Translations under genes and position numbers: made by a program
Origin: Helochares maculicollis
Taxonomy: Eukaryota; Arthropoda; Insecta; Coleoptera; Hydrophilidae
Length of the DNA stretch: 48,810 nt
Direction: 5' to 3'
Assembly: GCA_033557835.1 (NCBI GenBank)
Contig: JAWQRO010000206.1
Location: 1 to 48,810, forward strand
Notes under the pieces: generated by a model
Seen by the model: the letters and a program-made list of their open reading frames with translations, nothing else
Database searches by the model: none
What the model was told of the DNA's origin: nothing
In this document: piece by piece, positions 23,623 through 35,719 of the stretch
Layout of the letters: every line of letters begins with the position of its first letter
How positions within the stretch are numbered: the stretch's first letter is position 1

Positions 23623-26600
23623 TCACATAACATTATTACTTGATGCAGTGACCGTATCTTCCGAACTCAGCGAGTTGATAGGTGAGCCTAGAGGCTTTGA
23701 AGCAAGTCCATTTTTACACAACTGAGCAGTTTGCGCTGGATCTCTACCTCTTGTTTCTGGAAGGTACACCCTAAAAATATCATTATTAAAGTTAGTTGAT
23801 ACCTAATGTAAGACTGTTCAATATTTGATCCCTTCCCCTCACCAACCCGTAGAGGAACTCAAAACCGATTTATCTTTTAAGCTTCCAAGCAACGATGTTA
23901 ATTTCAAAACTAATACATTAGCAGCAAATATATATTTCGTAAAAATTGTGGAAAACACCAAATAATGAACAGTATTCATTTTGAGAATAAGATGTAGTTT
24001 GGAATAAACTTAAGTGAAGGGACTCACCTGACAAAAATTAACAAAAAAATCGCAACGGCAGTGAATATGAAGAAAGAATTAGCACCAATAGCATCGTTTA
24101 AAGTGGGAAAAGTCATCCCGATAATAAAGTTGCCTCCCCAATTCGCCATACTTCCCAACGCCATAGCACTAGGCCGAGGCCCAACTTCAAACAATTCGGA
24201 TCCAATAAAATAGGGTATCGGCCCCAAGCCGATTCCATAACATAAAACGTAGCCCAAAACGCCCACGATGCTCAGATAAGGCATCCAAGAAATCGTATCA
24301 ATGTATGAAATGGAAATTCCTAACAAGGCCAGGCATATCGCTGAAGTCAGGCAGCTAAGTTGCATTAGAGTTCTTCTGTTGATTCGAGACATTGTATAAA
24401 TTGAAATGACCGCCATTCCAAAATTAATAACGCCAGCCCCGATCGTAGCGAATTGGCTGCTCTTCTCAGACAGACCTGCTTTTTTAAAAATCGAGACGGA
24501 ATAATAAAACACGGCATTAATACCACTAAACTGTTGGCCGGATTGCGTTAGACACACCAATATTAATGGAAGGAATAACTGACGGGATAACAACACTTTT
24601 CCCAAGTTCCAATTTTCCGCTTCGGCCCCCTTATTCTGCTGCTCGAATTTCAATTCCCTGATTTCGTGCTCCAAATTTTCTTGATTCATGTTGCGCAGCC
24701 GAACTAATTCTGCAATGGAAAAAAGAGTCATATCCAAACTAGCCTAAGCGTGATTTATAGTAAATAATGGCCATAATTTACAATTGGCATTATAATAAAT
24801 TTGATAAATTTTAGTTCTCCGACAGTTATTTACGAAATACAAATTTCTTTAATATCAGACAACTTACCTTTCAATGCTTTACTATGTTGCTTTTTAATGA
24901 CAAACAGGTATTTTGGACTCTCAGGTAGAAATGGAAATGCAAAGGCACTTATGACAACTAAAATCACATAAAATCCCAACAAATAAGGCCATGCCTCTTC
25001 GGTACCTAAAAATTATGCCATTGCTTTGTTAATTTGTCGGCTAAAATGGATGAAATTGTTATGATTGCCAAAATGCTAATTAAACCTGACCTGTATAGAA
25101 CATACAATGTTATGATAGATGAGATTTTATTAAAAAATCCAATAAAAATTTGTCACCAAAAAAAGCGTATAAAATGTTTAATGCATGTAGATTAGAGATG
25201 GCGTCAACTCGATTTATTAACGCGAGTTAACTGAAGTTGTGCTTAGCTCGAATTTACTCGAGTTCAATTCTCCCTAACTCATGTTTGGGTTGGCAAGTAA
25301 ATGACCGAATCAAGCAAGCAAGTGTGCGATTCGCTGTGCGTGAATTTCACTTTCCTGATATATGGAGTGTCAGCTTGAAGATATTTTATCATTAGATTTG
25401 TCCTACTAACTAGAGTTACCTCGAGTCGTACCCCAAGTTGGCACATGAAAATACAGATCTGTTTTATTTTTGGAATATGCTGAAATATTATAGGAAGTTC
25501 CTATAGTATTAATCGACCATTTTTTACATTACCGTATTACTATACCAAAGATAATAAATGAAAGGTATTGGGATCATGAAAAAATTCGACATTTTGACCA
25601 GTTTTGGCATATCTGTGTATGTAAATACGACAGCGGCCAGATCGTTTGAGGTGGAGCGATGAAATTTGGTATACGGCCATTATCGCAAAAACTTTTATCT
25701 GTATCAACTTTCGAGGCATGTAGTACTAAAAAGGATACTAAAAAAATCTTATATGTGAAAATTCAACTCGAAAGAACTACTAAAAACGGACTTTTATTAC
25801 AAAAATTGCAATTTGTTTGCAATATTTTCAGCTCAGACGCTGCAGAATGAAAAATTACCGTGACATAACACACTTATGCATAGTTTTAACTCGATTATCA
25901 CGCCAAAAATTACCAAAAATGGCCAAAATTAAAAACAAAACCATCATTTAATATCACAGTATCATATATCAAATCCAAGCAAACTAAATGGCTCAATAGT
26001 CATGACACCTGCTGCATAACGCCAAGGTACGGCGTTCGAATCGTTTTTTTTTACTTTTTTTGCAACAAAATAATTAGTAATGTAAAATTAATTTATAACA
26101 ACTGAAAAATTAAGCATTGTTATAAAATTATATTACTACCGTACGAAATATTAGATTTGAAAATTAAAGATGGTTAAAAATATTTGAAATACGCCGACTG
26201 AGATTTTGCATACATATGGAAATTTCACTTTAAATCGTATGTTGCTTCTTCTTCTTCTATGGCATTAGGCATCGATTCTCCACCTGTCGGTTTCGCTTAT
26301 TATGTTATAAATTAACACTTTCAAATGAGACTATAATGAAGGTGGAGGCATTAAATTTTGCAATTTTTAAGGAAAATTTTTGGCTGGCACTCTAAAGAAT
26401 ACATTTATTTATAGTTTTAGCTAAAAATTATGAAAATTCTGTTTTATTAATTGTAGGTACTTTTATGCAGTAAAAATATTGATATGAGAATGTTGAGTGG
26501 AGACACTCTGGATTATTTAGTTATGAGTTTATATTTTAACATTGGACCCTTTAGTTATGAATTCATATTTTAAAATTTAATCCTTCGCAAAGGTTATTTA

Positions 26601-29600
26601 GAAGCGTTCCATATTGCAGATTAGTTAAGAGTATAACAGAGAACATATTTTTTTAAACACAAATTATTGTATATTAGATAAAGAAATATTAAAAATATTC
26701 CGATGATATATACGTACTGAAAAAGAATTGAATATTCCTTATGAATATATTAATGTGTTGAATATAGACATTGACAGTGTTAATTATGAATAATAAAACT
26801 TCTTCTTTTAGTTTTGAAGCGCATGTAAGTGTTTGTAGTTTTATTATTAATTATCGCAAGTACTTTTATGTCGTACTTATATTTATACGGCAATGTTGAG
26901 TGGAGACACTCCAAATTTTTATTTTAGCATTGCATAAAGATGTTTGTTGTTATGTTATTATTTATCCCAGGGACTGTTATGAGTAGACACTCCAGATTTT
27001 TAATTTTAAAAATTTCATATGGCGGCCTCAGAATTAGAGAAATTACAAAAATTTGTGCTAAAAATTCTAAATTTACCCTTAAGTAGTTGTACATAAATTG
27101 GTATAAATCAAGAAAGTAGAAGTGGGACTTTACCTGCATAAGTTTAATTTTTTCAATTGTGTATTTACATTTTAAAATTGGAGCCTTTTACAAAAGACTT
27201 TGCTAATATTCAATAAAATTTACTTTTCGTTGACGATAATTTGTACTATTTTTAAGAAGCAAAGTATTGCACATTATCCACATTAATATTGAAAATTGCA
27301 CCTTAAAGTACTAACCAAAAAACCAAGTCATTAAAAATTTACTTTAATGTTGAGTACAAGTGTTGAAATTTATGTAAAATACACCAGGAGTGTATTCGTT
27401 TGTAGACTTTTTCATAGAGAATTTAATTGCATGGGTATCTATTATAGCTCATACCTAAATTTGCTTCAGGTGCGCCAAAATGGAAACCTTTCCATGAAGT
27501 AACATTTTTGTTATATTAAAGTACAATACTTAAAGAAATCTCATGACATACTCCAAGCTGATTTCTGAAGTATGCATTAAGAATTGTTATATTCAATTAA
27601 AGAAAAACATATCTTTTTTGTCTGTTTCCATATTTCTATGGCAGTTCTGGAGCTATTTTCTAAATACATATTACTTTGGAAAATAATATTTTGTTCATCA
27701 GTTTTCATAATACATTAAGTTCTTATGAACTACGTGTGTTTGTCACCTTTATCAACTACTTACATGGTGTGATCTTTAATTTTTATGCACAGTAAATATC
27801 CATGTTTAAATAAAGTAAAGATGTATGTCATATACAGGAGTCATTCGGCTAGCAGTAGATGTATATGTATGTACTCTTGATTAAGTGCATTGTTTGTGAT
27901 TGAAAAAGGGATTTAGATACTTTTCCCAATTAACTGGGCAGAATTTATAGAAATGATGTAAGTGTAATAGTTATTTATATTAAATATAACCTTAAAGGTG
28001 TGCTGTGGCCATGGCTAAATTTAATTTTTAAGAGCCTCTGTAAAATGTTCTCTAATAGCAACTCAAGCATACTTTGTATGAAACTGATAATATTTTAGGA
28101 TTTCGTTTTTATAATTCATGGATTTTATTTTTGATATTCTACATCTTCTCTTGTTGCTTTCCAAGGACTACAAAATTGAGAGCATGTCATATTAGCAAGG
28201 AACACGAGGCTCAGCTCGAGCTTCTCACATGCTAAAGGGTTAATAGACTAATGGAGCTTTTACCATGCAATCAATTTTCAAAGTTAACAGATTTCTGCAA
28301 AACAATGTCAATACCTCTTTATTTGAAACACGATATACTTTTGTCATATTTTTAAATGTAAGATTTATATCCATGATATAATTATATAAAAAAAGAAGGA
28401 ATATTACGCTGTTGTCTTATTCTAATGGTACCTTAACATTAAAATTTGATTGGATAAAGTGTGATTTTCTCATAGAATATTATTTTAAAGAATTGAATAG
28501 ATTGAATTTTTAAAAATGTTCACATTAGTACACTGTGATATGTCATTCATTAGGTATGGAATATCGTATAAATGTTGTAAAGGAATACGAAAAATTAACC
28601 TAATACTGAACAAATGAGTCTTCATGTTCTCCCAGAGAATTTTTGTTATATCATCAGCTCAAACTCTTCTTAACAAAAATATATCTAACATTACATTATT
28701 GCTCTTTAAGCATTAAAATATGAACACTTACAAAGAGCATTGATTTGATCCTGTATCATAGCTGTTTACAGACTGCTTATATATAATAAACTGCACATCT
28801 TTAAAGACATTTTCATAATTCAGATCTACTTATTCTTTTGAAGAGATTATGTCTTAGACTGTATTCCTCAAGAAAAAATTGCTAGCAACATTATTTTATT
28901 CTACTAAATCTATGACAATTGCTGAGTTCCTATATCTATAAAACCGCTTTTAATAAAAAAATTTAGCGACATCAATTAAAAATATCAAATAATGGGAAAT
29001 ATTAAACATATTTCCATAATATACACTACATACATAAATAGGCAAAGTTTTATATAATTTTTTCAAATGATCTTTTCCCTGATTTTCGATTAATCTGATT
29101 GTTTTCTAACAAATATAAAAGAATGAAAATGTTATAGGATAGAAAATTGTTTGCTTAACTAATAACTGCATTATTTGGAGAAATCTGTAAGTATTGTAAG
29201 TAAATGGATTCTTTATCAATGTTTATATATAAAATAAAAAACCCCAATCTAATGACTACTTTCACATTCTCAAAAGGAAAACATTCTAAATCTACTGCTT
29301 TACTTAATTTAAATGCTTCTAGATACAGTTTATGGAAGATTTTGCCATTTTAAAATCTTGATAAGGAAAATTTATTTGATAAAGTGACAGCTGTTAGGCA
29401 AGGCCACCTTCAAATTAAAACTAAATTATTGTAATTTTCAACAATTCATTATGTTTTAAGAACTTCCCCTTTTTTTAATACACATGAGTAAAAGAGCGGT
29501 GGAATGATGGTGAATGATAAATTTTGTCACTTGCAGCTGTTTTAAATATTAGACATGTTTATTAAAAATCAATTAATACACCTTAAGTCCTTTTTAATTA

Positions 29601-32600
29601 CAGTTACAAAAAACGGCGAAATCTGTATTTTTCAAGTTTGAATGACTATGATCTAAATAATAATAAGACTTTGTAAATAAAACTCAATTGGCTAATTATT
29701 ATTCCACATTTATTTCTGCCCATTCAAAGTAATCCCATCTGAATATAATACACTATTGCTAACAATATACAGTCTTTGATTACACCTATATTTCTTCAAT
29801 TGATTCTTGCCCGAGCATTTAAGTTTATGGAAAAGCCACAAGTCATAAGAACCAAAATCTAATGAACAGAAAGGTTGTGGAACAATACAAGTTGAGTTTG
29901 TGGTAAAATAGTTTCAAATAAGTAATGCAATGTGTTTATTGAATAGCTTATAACAACCAAAAACATACAGTCTAAATATTGTTGTCATAAAATGCCTTTT
30001 ACAACATTCCTAATTTTTCAGAAGCCAAAATTTCACTTTTGAAACAAACTTTTACACAATTCCTTTTCTGAATTTTTCTTTCAAAAATTACTTTTTTTAG
30101 ATGAAAGTGTATTAAAGTATATCATTGACCAATGAAGATATGAAATAAAATTTGATAACGGTGTCAGCTGCAATTTTGTCAGACTTAAAAAAAATTTACT
30201 TGTTTGGACAATCATATGCCATCTACATGAAGAACATCTTACCACTGTTTAATCGCAGTAGTTATAAAATGTTCTGTAAAATTTTCTCTTGGTATCTGAT
30301 TTATAACTTAGGTATTCTTAGTGAAAGTAAAGTTTGCAAGCATCAAAGGGGCTAATGTTTTCCATTGTGGCAATTTTGCACGGCTCGAAATTTATGAAAA
30401 TCCTATGGTGCCAGATCAGAGGAATATGAAGCAAGCCAAACTGAAACAATTTTTACAGGCCTTCTAGCGATGTGGATAAATGTGTGAAAAACTATGCTAT
30501 AAAGATTTGCCAATTCGGAATAAGTTTTGTTTATTGCTTCTCTTAAATAGTGAAATTGATAATAATAGTTCTCAGAATTAATTGTCTCATCAGACGCCAA
30601 AAGCTCGTAATATTGGAGCCTCTTAGAGCCCTACAAAATACACAAAAATGATTTATATTCACATGGCGATATTTGCTGAGATTCATTTGAATATCTAAAG
30701 GTTCTTTAGCCCTTGATTTTTTTTAAACTTAAAGCATCATTTTGATTGCATTTGAGCAATAAAATATAAATTACATTTGCAGTTCATTGAATTCTCCTTA
30801 TTGAGTTCATACGGAACCTACATATTGTACAGGCAACATTAGCCAAGTTTAAGTAAATAGTTTAGAATTGATTTTTGGGATACTTTGGTTATTTCTTCTG
30901 ATTCTCTAGTGGTCCAATGTCAATTATTTTCAATTAGCACTGCAACCTAACTGCCATCCAGCACTAATGATATATCTGTGTTTAAGAGCTTTACATTACA
31001 TATCACCAGCGACAAATTCTGAAAACCTCTGGGTTGTATTCCTACTTTATCCGAGCTAAAAAACCATCAACCAACAAAAATACTTCATGTTTAGCTCCAT
31101 GTTCAATATACAACCAAATAAAAATCATTGATTATCATTAAAAAAGTGTACATAAAATAACACACAGAAATGTTAATAACTCGTAATGACATTTATCCAT
31201 GAAATATTGGGTTGTTCGGAAAGTTTATTCTCTTAGTTCATTAGTTCACCTTTCATCACTTCTCATGATATAGATTCTCTTCAAACACTATCATAACTTC
31301 CTCCCTCCTATTCTTTAAGCTGTTTACTAATGCTTACTTGTGTTCTTGTTGTCGTCGTGACATGAGTGAAAAAGAATGTTTTACATATTTTATTGTTTTA
31401 TTTCCAAAATGGTAAAACAGCTGCTGAAGCCCTCCGAAAACAAACTCAGTTTCTAAAGAAAATGTACCAAATTACCGAACTTGGCAGAAATAGTTTAAAA
31501 GATTTTCTACTGGCGAATTTTCTGTAACGGACACTCCCATATCAGAACGGTCAAAAGAAAGTGATTCCAAGGAAGTGCGAGACTTAATTATCGTTAATCC
31601 CCGTATAATTGTTAGGGAAATTGCTGAAAGTATCCAGAAGTCAGTGTAAAATGTTCACGGGGTTATGAAAGAGCTTGGGTTTTGAGTAAACTCGATGTGT
31701 GGCTGTCTCACTCTCTCTCTAAGGCCTGAATCGCTTTGACATCTACAATAATTTCAGGATCAGGAATAAAAAGGCACAATTTCTTAAGAACCTCATCCCC
31801 AGGGGATGAAAAGTGGATTATTTACAAAAATGTGACGCGTAAAAGTTCATGGGGAAAACCTGATAAACCTCTCAATCCACCTCTAAAGAGGGCCTTTACC
31901 ACAGGAAGACAATGTTATCAATTTGGTAGGATATCAGAGTAGACTTTTTCAAGCTTCTTCTCACAAATCAAACAATTAATGCTAACTATTATATCACACA
32001 ATTAGATAGATTGAAGACAGCATTGGAAGACCTGTCAGAGCTTGGGTGGCAAGTTTTACTTCAGCCACCGAATTCCCCAGATCTCACCCCATCCTACTAT
32101 CACCTGATTCACAGTCTGAGCAAGCATTTGAGGGGTTTAAAGTTCAGAAACAACGTGGAAGTGAAAAAACGATGTTCAGCACTTGTTTACAGAAAAATTT
32201 TGCGAGTTTTATGAGATAGGAATTAGAAAGCTCCCAGAGAGGTGGAAAGAGATTACTACAAAAGGGGAATATTACATAATTGAGTAAAAAAATATATTCT
32301 GAAATTGTAAAATTGTAAATAAATTTTAGTAAAAAAAACCAAATGAACTTCCCAAATAATATAAAATTATTTTTTATGAATCCCATAATTCACCTGTATT
32401 TTTAGTTTGTTATATGTCGAGTTGAGACATTTCAAAATGTTTATCACAAAATCTATTATTTCTCGATTCTCTGCAATTTTAAACATTAAAGTACTCTTCT
32501 GGTATACATCACTCTAATGAAAGTAATCTAGAAACTTCTTACTTAAAATCATGAAATGGTTAGCTATGACCTGTAAATATGTTGACTTTACTAGTTGAAA

Positions 32601-33663
32601 CTTCAAACTTACCCAATACTTCACGTAGGGACATTACCTGGCCAAATAAAACCCCAAAAGTTATGCCCAAAGGGCATATCACTCCAATAGCCCCACTTAG
32701 ATGCATAGGAGCCAATTCAATTAAATACATAGGCATAACTGTCGTAATCAATCCTGCAAACAATTGTGAAACGATTTACAAACTTCAACCAGTTATTTAA
32801 GCCAACTTGTACCTGAAGCTGTGCCGATGATGAGTCGTGCCAAAATTAACATTTCAAGAGAATTGGAAGACTTGGATGCAATGAATAGCACAGCCGATAT
32901 TGAAGAGAGTACACTACTTAATATTAAGGCTCCTTTACGTCCAGTCCGATCGGCCAGCCAAGATCCTCCCAGAGATCCTGTCGCACCACCCACAAGAAAA
33001 ACGGAAACAACCGCCGACCATAATATGTTCAACTCTCCATTTGTAATTTCAACGTTGTATCTAGTAAGCATACTGTTATTGCAAAACTGTTTAATAATGT
33101 CAGCCGGAGAATTAACAACCCCAATATTGTAACCTACGGGTATTGCGCTGCCACCTAATGTCGAAATTCCTGCTAGCAACAGAATGCTGGTCCATCCTTG
33201 GCGTTTTTGGGTAGTAGGCACTTCCTGAAATTAGGAATATAGCTTAATTTTTATAGCACTATTTTCATGACCTATTTTAAGGAATAAGTAAGTGAATTGC
33301 AAATTGATTAAGAAATTAGTACCATAAAGTGAGGCATCGTGTTTTGTGTTTGTGATTTGAAAAGTATGTGCAGAATTATCATATTGTGATTGAAGTTTTA
33401 ATTGAACTTACCCCTTGAGATATATTTAATTAATATTTAATTAAAAAGTGCTGCAATCTTAATTGACTTTTGATAATAAAATAATAAATCTAAATTTTAA
33501 TTAAGATAAATAAGGGACCTAAGACATGTAATTAAGAATTAGTAAATCCATTTCATTCTGTTTTATGTATTTATTGGTTATTTAGGACGGGTTGATAATC
33601 ATAGCTTATTTTACAAAGCAAGAAAAAAGCAAAACTTACAGTTTTCATGTCGCAATTTGCCAT
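23623..33663 (-). CDS. facilitative sugar transporter, SLC2/GLUT family
   Basis: Six exons on the minus strand: 33663-33640, 33224-32813, 32753-32613, 25005-24868, 24709-24028 and 23770-23623. All have GT-AG borders and the phases add up to 1545 bases, a complete 514-residue protein. The eight-residue first exon (MANCDMKT) is assigned from its ATG, donor and phase. Family signatures are in order: GWTSILLLAGIS at TM1, GRKGA (103-107) after TM2, PESPKYL (220-226) after TM6, QQFSGINAVFYYS (297-309) in TM7, GPIPYF (401-406) in TM10, and PETRGRD (470-476) after TM12. The sequence resembles class I GLUTs more than trehalose transporters. It should move hexoses across the plasma membrane by facilitated diffusion; the substrate is inferred from family. 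The large intron (25006-32612) holds transposon debris. Confidence 0.95.
25989..26050 (+). other. tRNA-like segment with A-box and B-box followed by a T-run (possible SINE head)
   Basis: TGGCTCAATAGTCATGA resembles a tRNA A-box, and GGCGTTCGAATC about 30 bases later fits the B-box consensus GGTTCGANTCC closely. A run of nine T follows at once, as a polymerase III terminator would. The acceptor stem arms do not pair well by eye, so it is not called a functional tRNA. It may be the 5' part of a SINE or a tRNA pseudogene. Confidence 0.4.
26440..26940 (+). repeat. internal duplication with the motif aatgttgagtggagacactc
   Basis: The 20-base motif occurs at about 26499 and 26903, each preceded by a gtacttttatg block some 45 bases upstream. 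A decayed third version (atgagtagacactcc) lies near 26980. The copies sit about 400 bases apart, which suggests a local tandem duplication inside the longer repeat. Confidence 0.6.
27301..30344. other. intron sequence, nothing recognised
   Basis: AT-rich part of the long transporter intron. I see no open frame, RNA gene or element here that I can support. Confidence 0.55.
30345..30650 (-). mobile_element. mariner transposase fragment (copy c)
   Basis: Minus-strand translation gives RLQYYELLASDETINSENYY, ELANLYSIVFHTFIHIARRP and SDLAP.DFHKFRAVQN with stops. These match the C-terminal catalytic region of mariner transposase. The usual HHDNARPH block reads HTFIHIARRP, so the second catalytic aspartate is lost. 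It lies about 550 bases from copy d and in the opposite orientation, in the same intron. Confidence 0.75.
31207..32360 (+). mobile_element. near full-length, inactive mariner (copy d)
   Basis: The left terminal repeat begins TTGGGTTGTTCGGAAAGTTT after a TA. The right end, read on the minus strand, is ATTATTTGGGAAGTTCATTT next to TA-rich sequence. Between them the transposase can be followed: FSTGEFSVTDTP, VRDLIIVNPRIIVREIAES, GDEKWIIYKNVTRKSSWGKP, LGWQVLLQPPNSPDL and YHLIHSL. There are frameshifts and stops, and about 35 codons including the second catalytic aspartate are deleted. The third aspartate, of the SDYH motif, is replaced (SYYH). Length is about 1.15 kb against about 1.3 kb for intact mariners. 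Confidence 0.9.
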
Positions 33664-33995
33664 CTTTCTAATTGGTGCATGTTTGGCTACGACAAGTATT
33701 TCTAAAAATACTGTGTATTACAATACATTTTTTTTTAATGTAAACAAGAAACATTATAAATCTGCAGATTAAATGTACAGCATGCTATTGTACTTGGTTC
33801 AAGGTCAAGAAACTAATAACAAATTCAATTTGTGCGCTTCATTTGAATTTGTTGCGTAAAGACTGACCCTAAATGAAGTAAGCAGCTCAGAGTAATATCA
33901 ATGCGTATAAAAAAAATTATAAATATTCATTGATATTGTTCAAACAATAATATTAGATAAATATGTTATTTAATTATGATTAACTGAGTGGGTCG
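33664..33995. other. short intergenic gap between the transporter and TMEM107
   Basis: About 330 bases between the TMEM107 stop and the transporter ATG, both genes on the minus strand. It must hold the TMEM107 3' end and probably the transporter promoter or 5' UTR, unless a non-coding first exon lies further away. No clear TATA box. Confidence 0.5.
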
Positions 33996-35719
33996 TTAGT
34001 ACTTTTTGTTTATCAAGGCATCGAACACTATGAATAAATCATTGATTATTGGAAACACGGAACAAATTGTAAAAATCCACCAATACCATTCACATTGCCA
34101 ACTATCTGAGACTAAATAGTATAAGGCAAAGCAAGCACTTGAGTGGCAGCCAATTGCTGGAGATGTGTTAAGGAATTTATTTATAAAAAAAACTTACCAT
34201 TTAAAAACTATAGAGGGGATTGTGATGCTGGTTAAAGTTTGCTTATGCACATTTAGAGATTAAAATAGCTATGAATGAAATATTGACATCAAAATCCATA
34301 AATATTACATATGATTTGAACTTGCCAAGAGAATTCAGCAAATTTATCTAATTAAAAATATAAATGACCTTCTAATGTTGCTTACAATATAAATGAAGAT
34401 ATTTTTAGTGTCTATCAATAATTAATATTATAATTAAATTTCATTAAACATTCCATTCAACTGGAAAGTCCTGTTAAATTATTATTGTCTGTAAATAATA
34501 GTAATTAAATCAGTTATATAACTATTTGAATTGTTACCTATATTTAAACAATTTAATATGAGGGAAGTTGATTTAGTAAGGTTAATGTCCTTTGCGGTGT
34601 ATAGAAATAGTTCGCCTTTCTCAAATTTTCCTTCAACATACTTTTGGGTTCTCAATGCTGAAGAGTTTCATTTGTAACTATGATTTACTGTATTAGACAA
34701 TTTGAAATTATAGTTCTCTACACCAAACACATTGTAATTCCTACTTACTCTTCATTATAAGATTTTTTTTGATATCTATGAATTTCTTACATACAAAAAT
34801 TTATAGCATAAATTATAATCGATACAATATTCTTACTATTGTTATATCTGTATAAAACTTGTATAGTTTAGATACTGCTGAAAATATATTTTTGTAATTT
34901 CTTTTCATGATAATCCAAATATATGTTTCATACTACTATATAATAATTACAGGGACATAGAAATTTAATTTTGTTTCATTTCGTAAATTCCAATGTGAAA
35001 AGAATGAGCCCTATGTTTTTTAAGCAAATATTTGCATTTACATAAAGGTTAATATAGTATCTGCATACTAATTTTCTCATTTCTATAATCAACGATTTAT
35101 AATCAAGGCATTTTTATAATTGAACAGCTTCAATGGTGACTAAAGATTTTATTTAAATATCTTATTTAAGCATCTTTTATCATAATATAAGATACTTTCT
35201 ATAAATGGTATGATGAGTACTTGTATACAAATGTGCTGAATATTTAATGCATAACATAATTATTTCATCTTCTTACAATTTCGATCAGTCAACTAACAAT
35301 AACAAAAATAAGGATACAAAGCAATGCAGAAGTGGAATCAAACATAGTGAATCCGGTCAAAAATGCAATCAATTCGATAACAATCATCCCCAAAGCCATG
35401 CCCATGCCTACCACAAGCCTGCAAAGGAAAAAGGGCAGTTATGCTGGTGATTAGTTGTAGCGTAACGGTTTTTGTTTTTCCATTTATAACTATTCACTAC
35501 ACATGGACAAAAGGATAATGGTCACTGAAGGATTAATGAATAGGTTTCGTAATAATGTACTTACTCTGTATGGTAGGATTTGAATACTTCCGGAAGGTGG
35601 TTTTCCGGTAAACAGGTTCTCACACTCTTGTCGCTGCTCCATAGTAAAGTAACCAAAATGGTGAAATGTGCAATTAATGTTAAGAACCTAGCTGGAATCA
35701 GGCCGGTTGTGTTGTACAT
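33996..35719 (-). CDS. Tmem107: transmembrane protein 107, ciliary transition zone (MKS module)
   Basis: Three small exons on the minus strand, 35719-35565, 35418-35318 and 34156-33996, phases 2 and 1, total 417 bases. They give 138 residues; the human protein is 140. The chain follows TMEM107 throughout: PARFLTLIAHFTILVTLLWS (9-28), CLPE (36-39), IELIAFLTGFTMFDST (66-81), SIGCHSSACFAL (86-97), WQCEWYWWIFTICSVFP (105-121) and a lysine-containing end. Four membrane segments are expected at about 10-28, 53-75, 83-102 and 109-130. TMEM107 helps assemble the transition zone that gates the primary cilium. In insects only sensory neurons and sperm are normally ciliated, so expression there is inferred. 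The donor of exon 2 (CTTT|gtatcc) is non-consensus after gt, but it is the only join that gives STSALLSIGCH. Confidence 0.9.
35045..35125 (+). repeat. dispersed repeat, unclassified (copy 3 of 3)
   Basis: aaaggttaatatagtatctg, catactaattttctcatttc and ataatcaacgatttataatc match the copies at 12955-13130 and 20905-21115. It lies in the second intron of TMEM107. Confidence 0.45.

Larger units (their letters stand above)
25540..27300 (+). repeat. unclassified dispersed repeat, long copy
   Basis: Blocks in this stretch match 45180-45830 in the same order and orientation. 25550-25740 has tgaccagttttggcatatct and atctgtatcaactttcgagg; about 26200 has gagattttgcatac; 27117-27190 has gggactttacctgcataagt and attttaaaattgg; 27262-27285 has gcacattatcc. 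This copy is about 1 kb longer than the other in the middle, where it holds a tRNA-like segment and an internal duplication. No coding capacity or termini recognised. It lies in the transporter's long intron. Confidence 0.6.

Noticed and set aside
32579..33132. Plus-strand open frames 32579-32800 and 32821-33132
   Set aside because: They lie opposite the transporter exons and are reverse-strand shadows.
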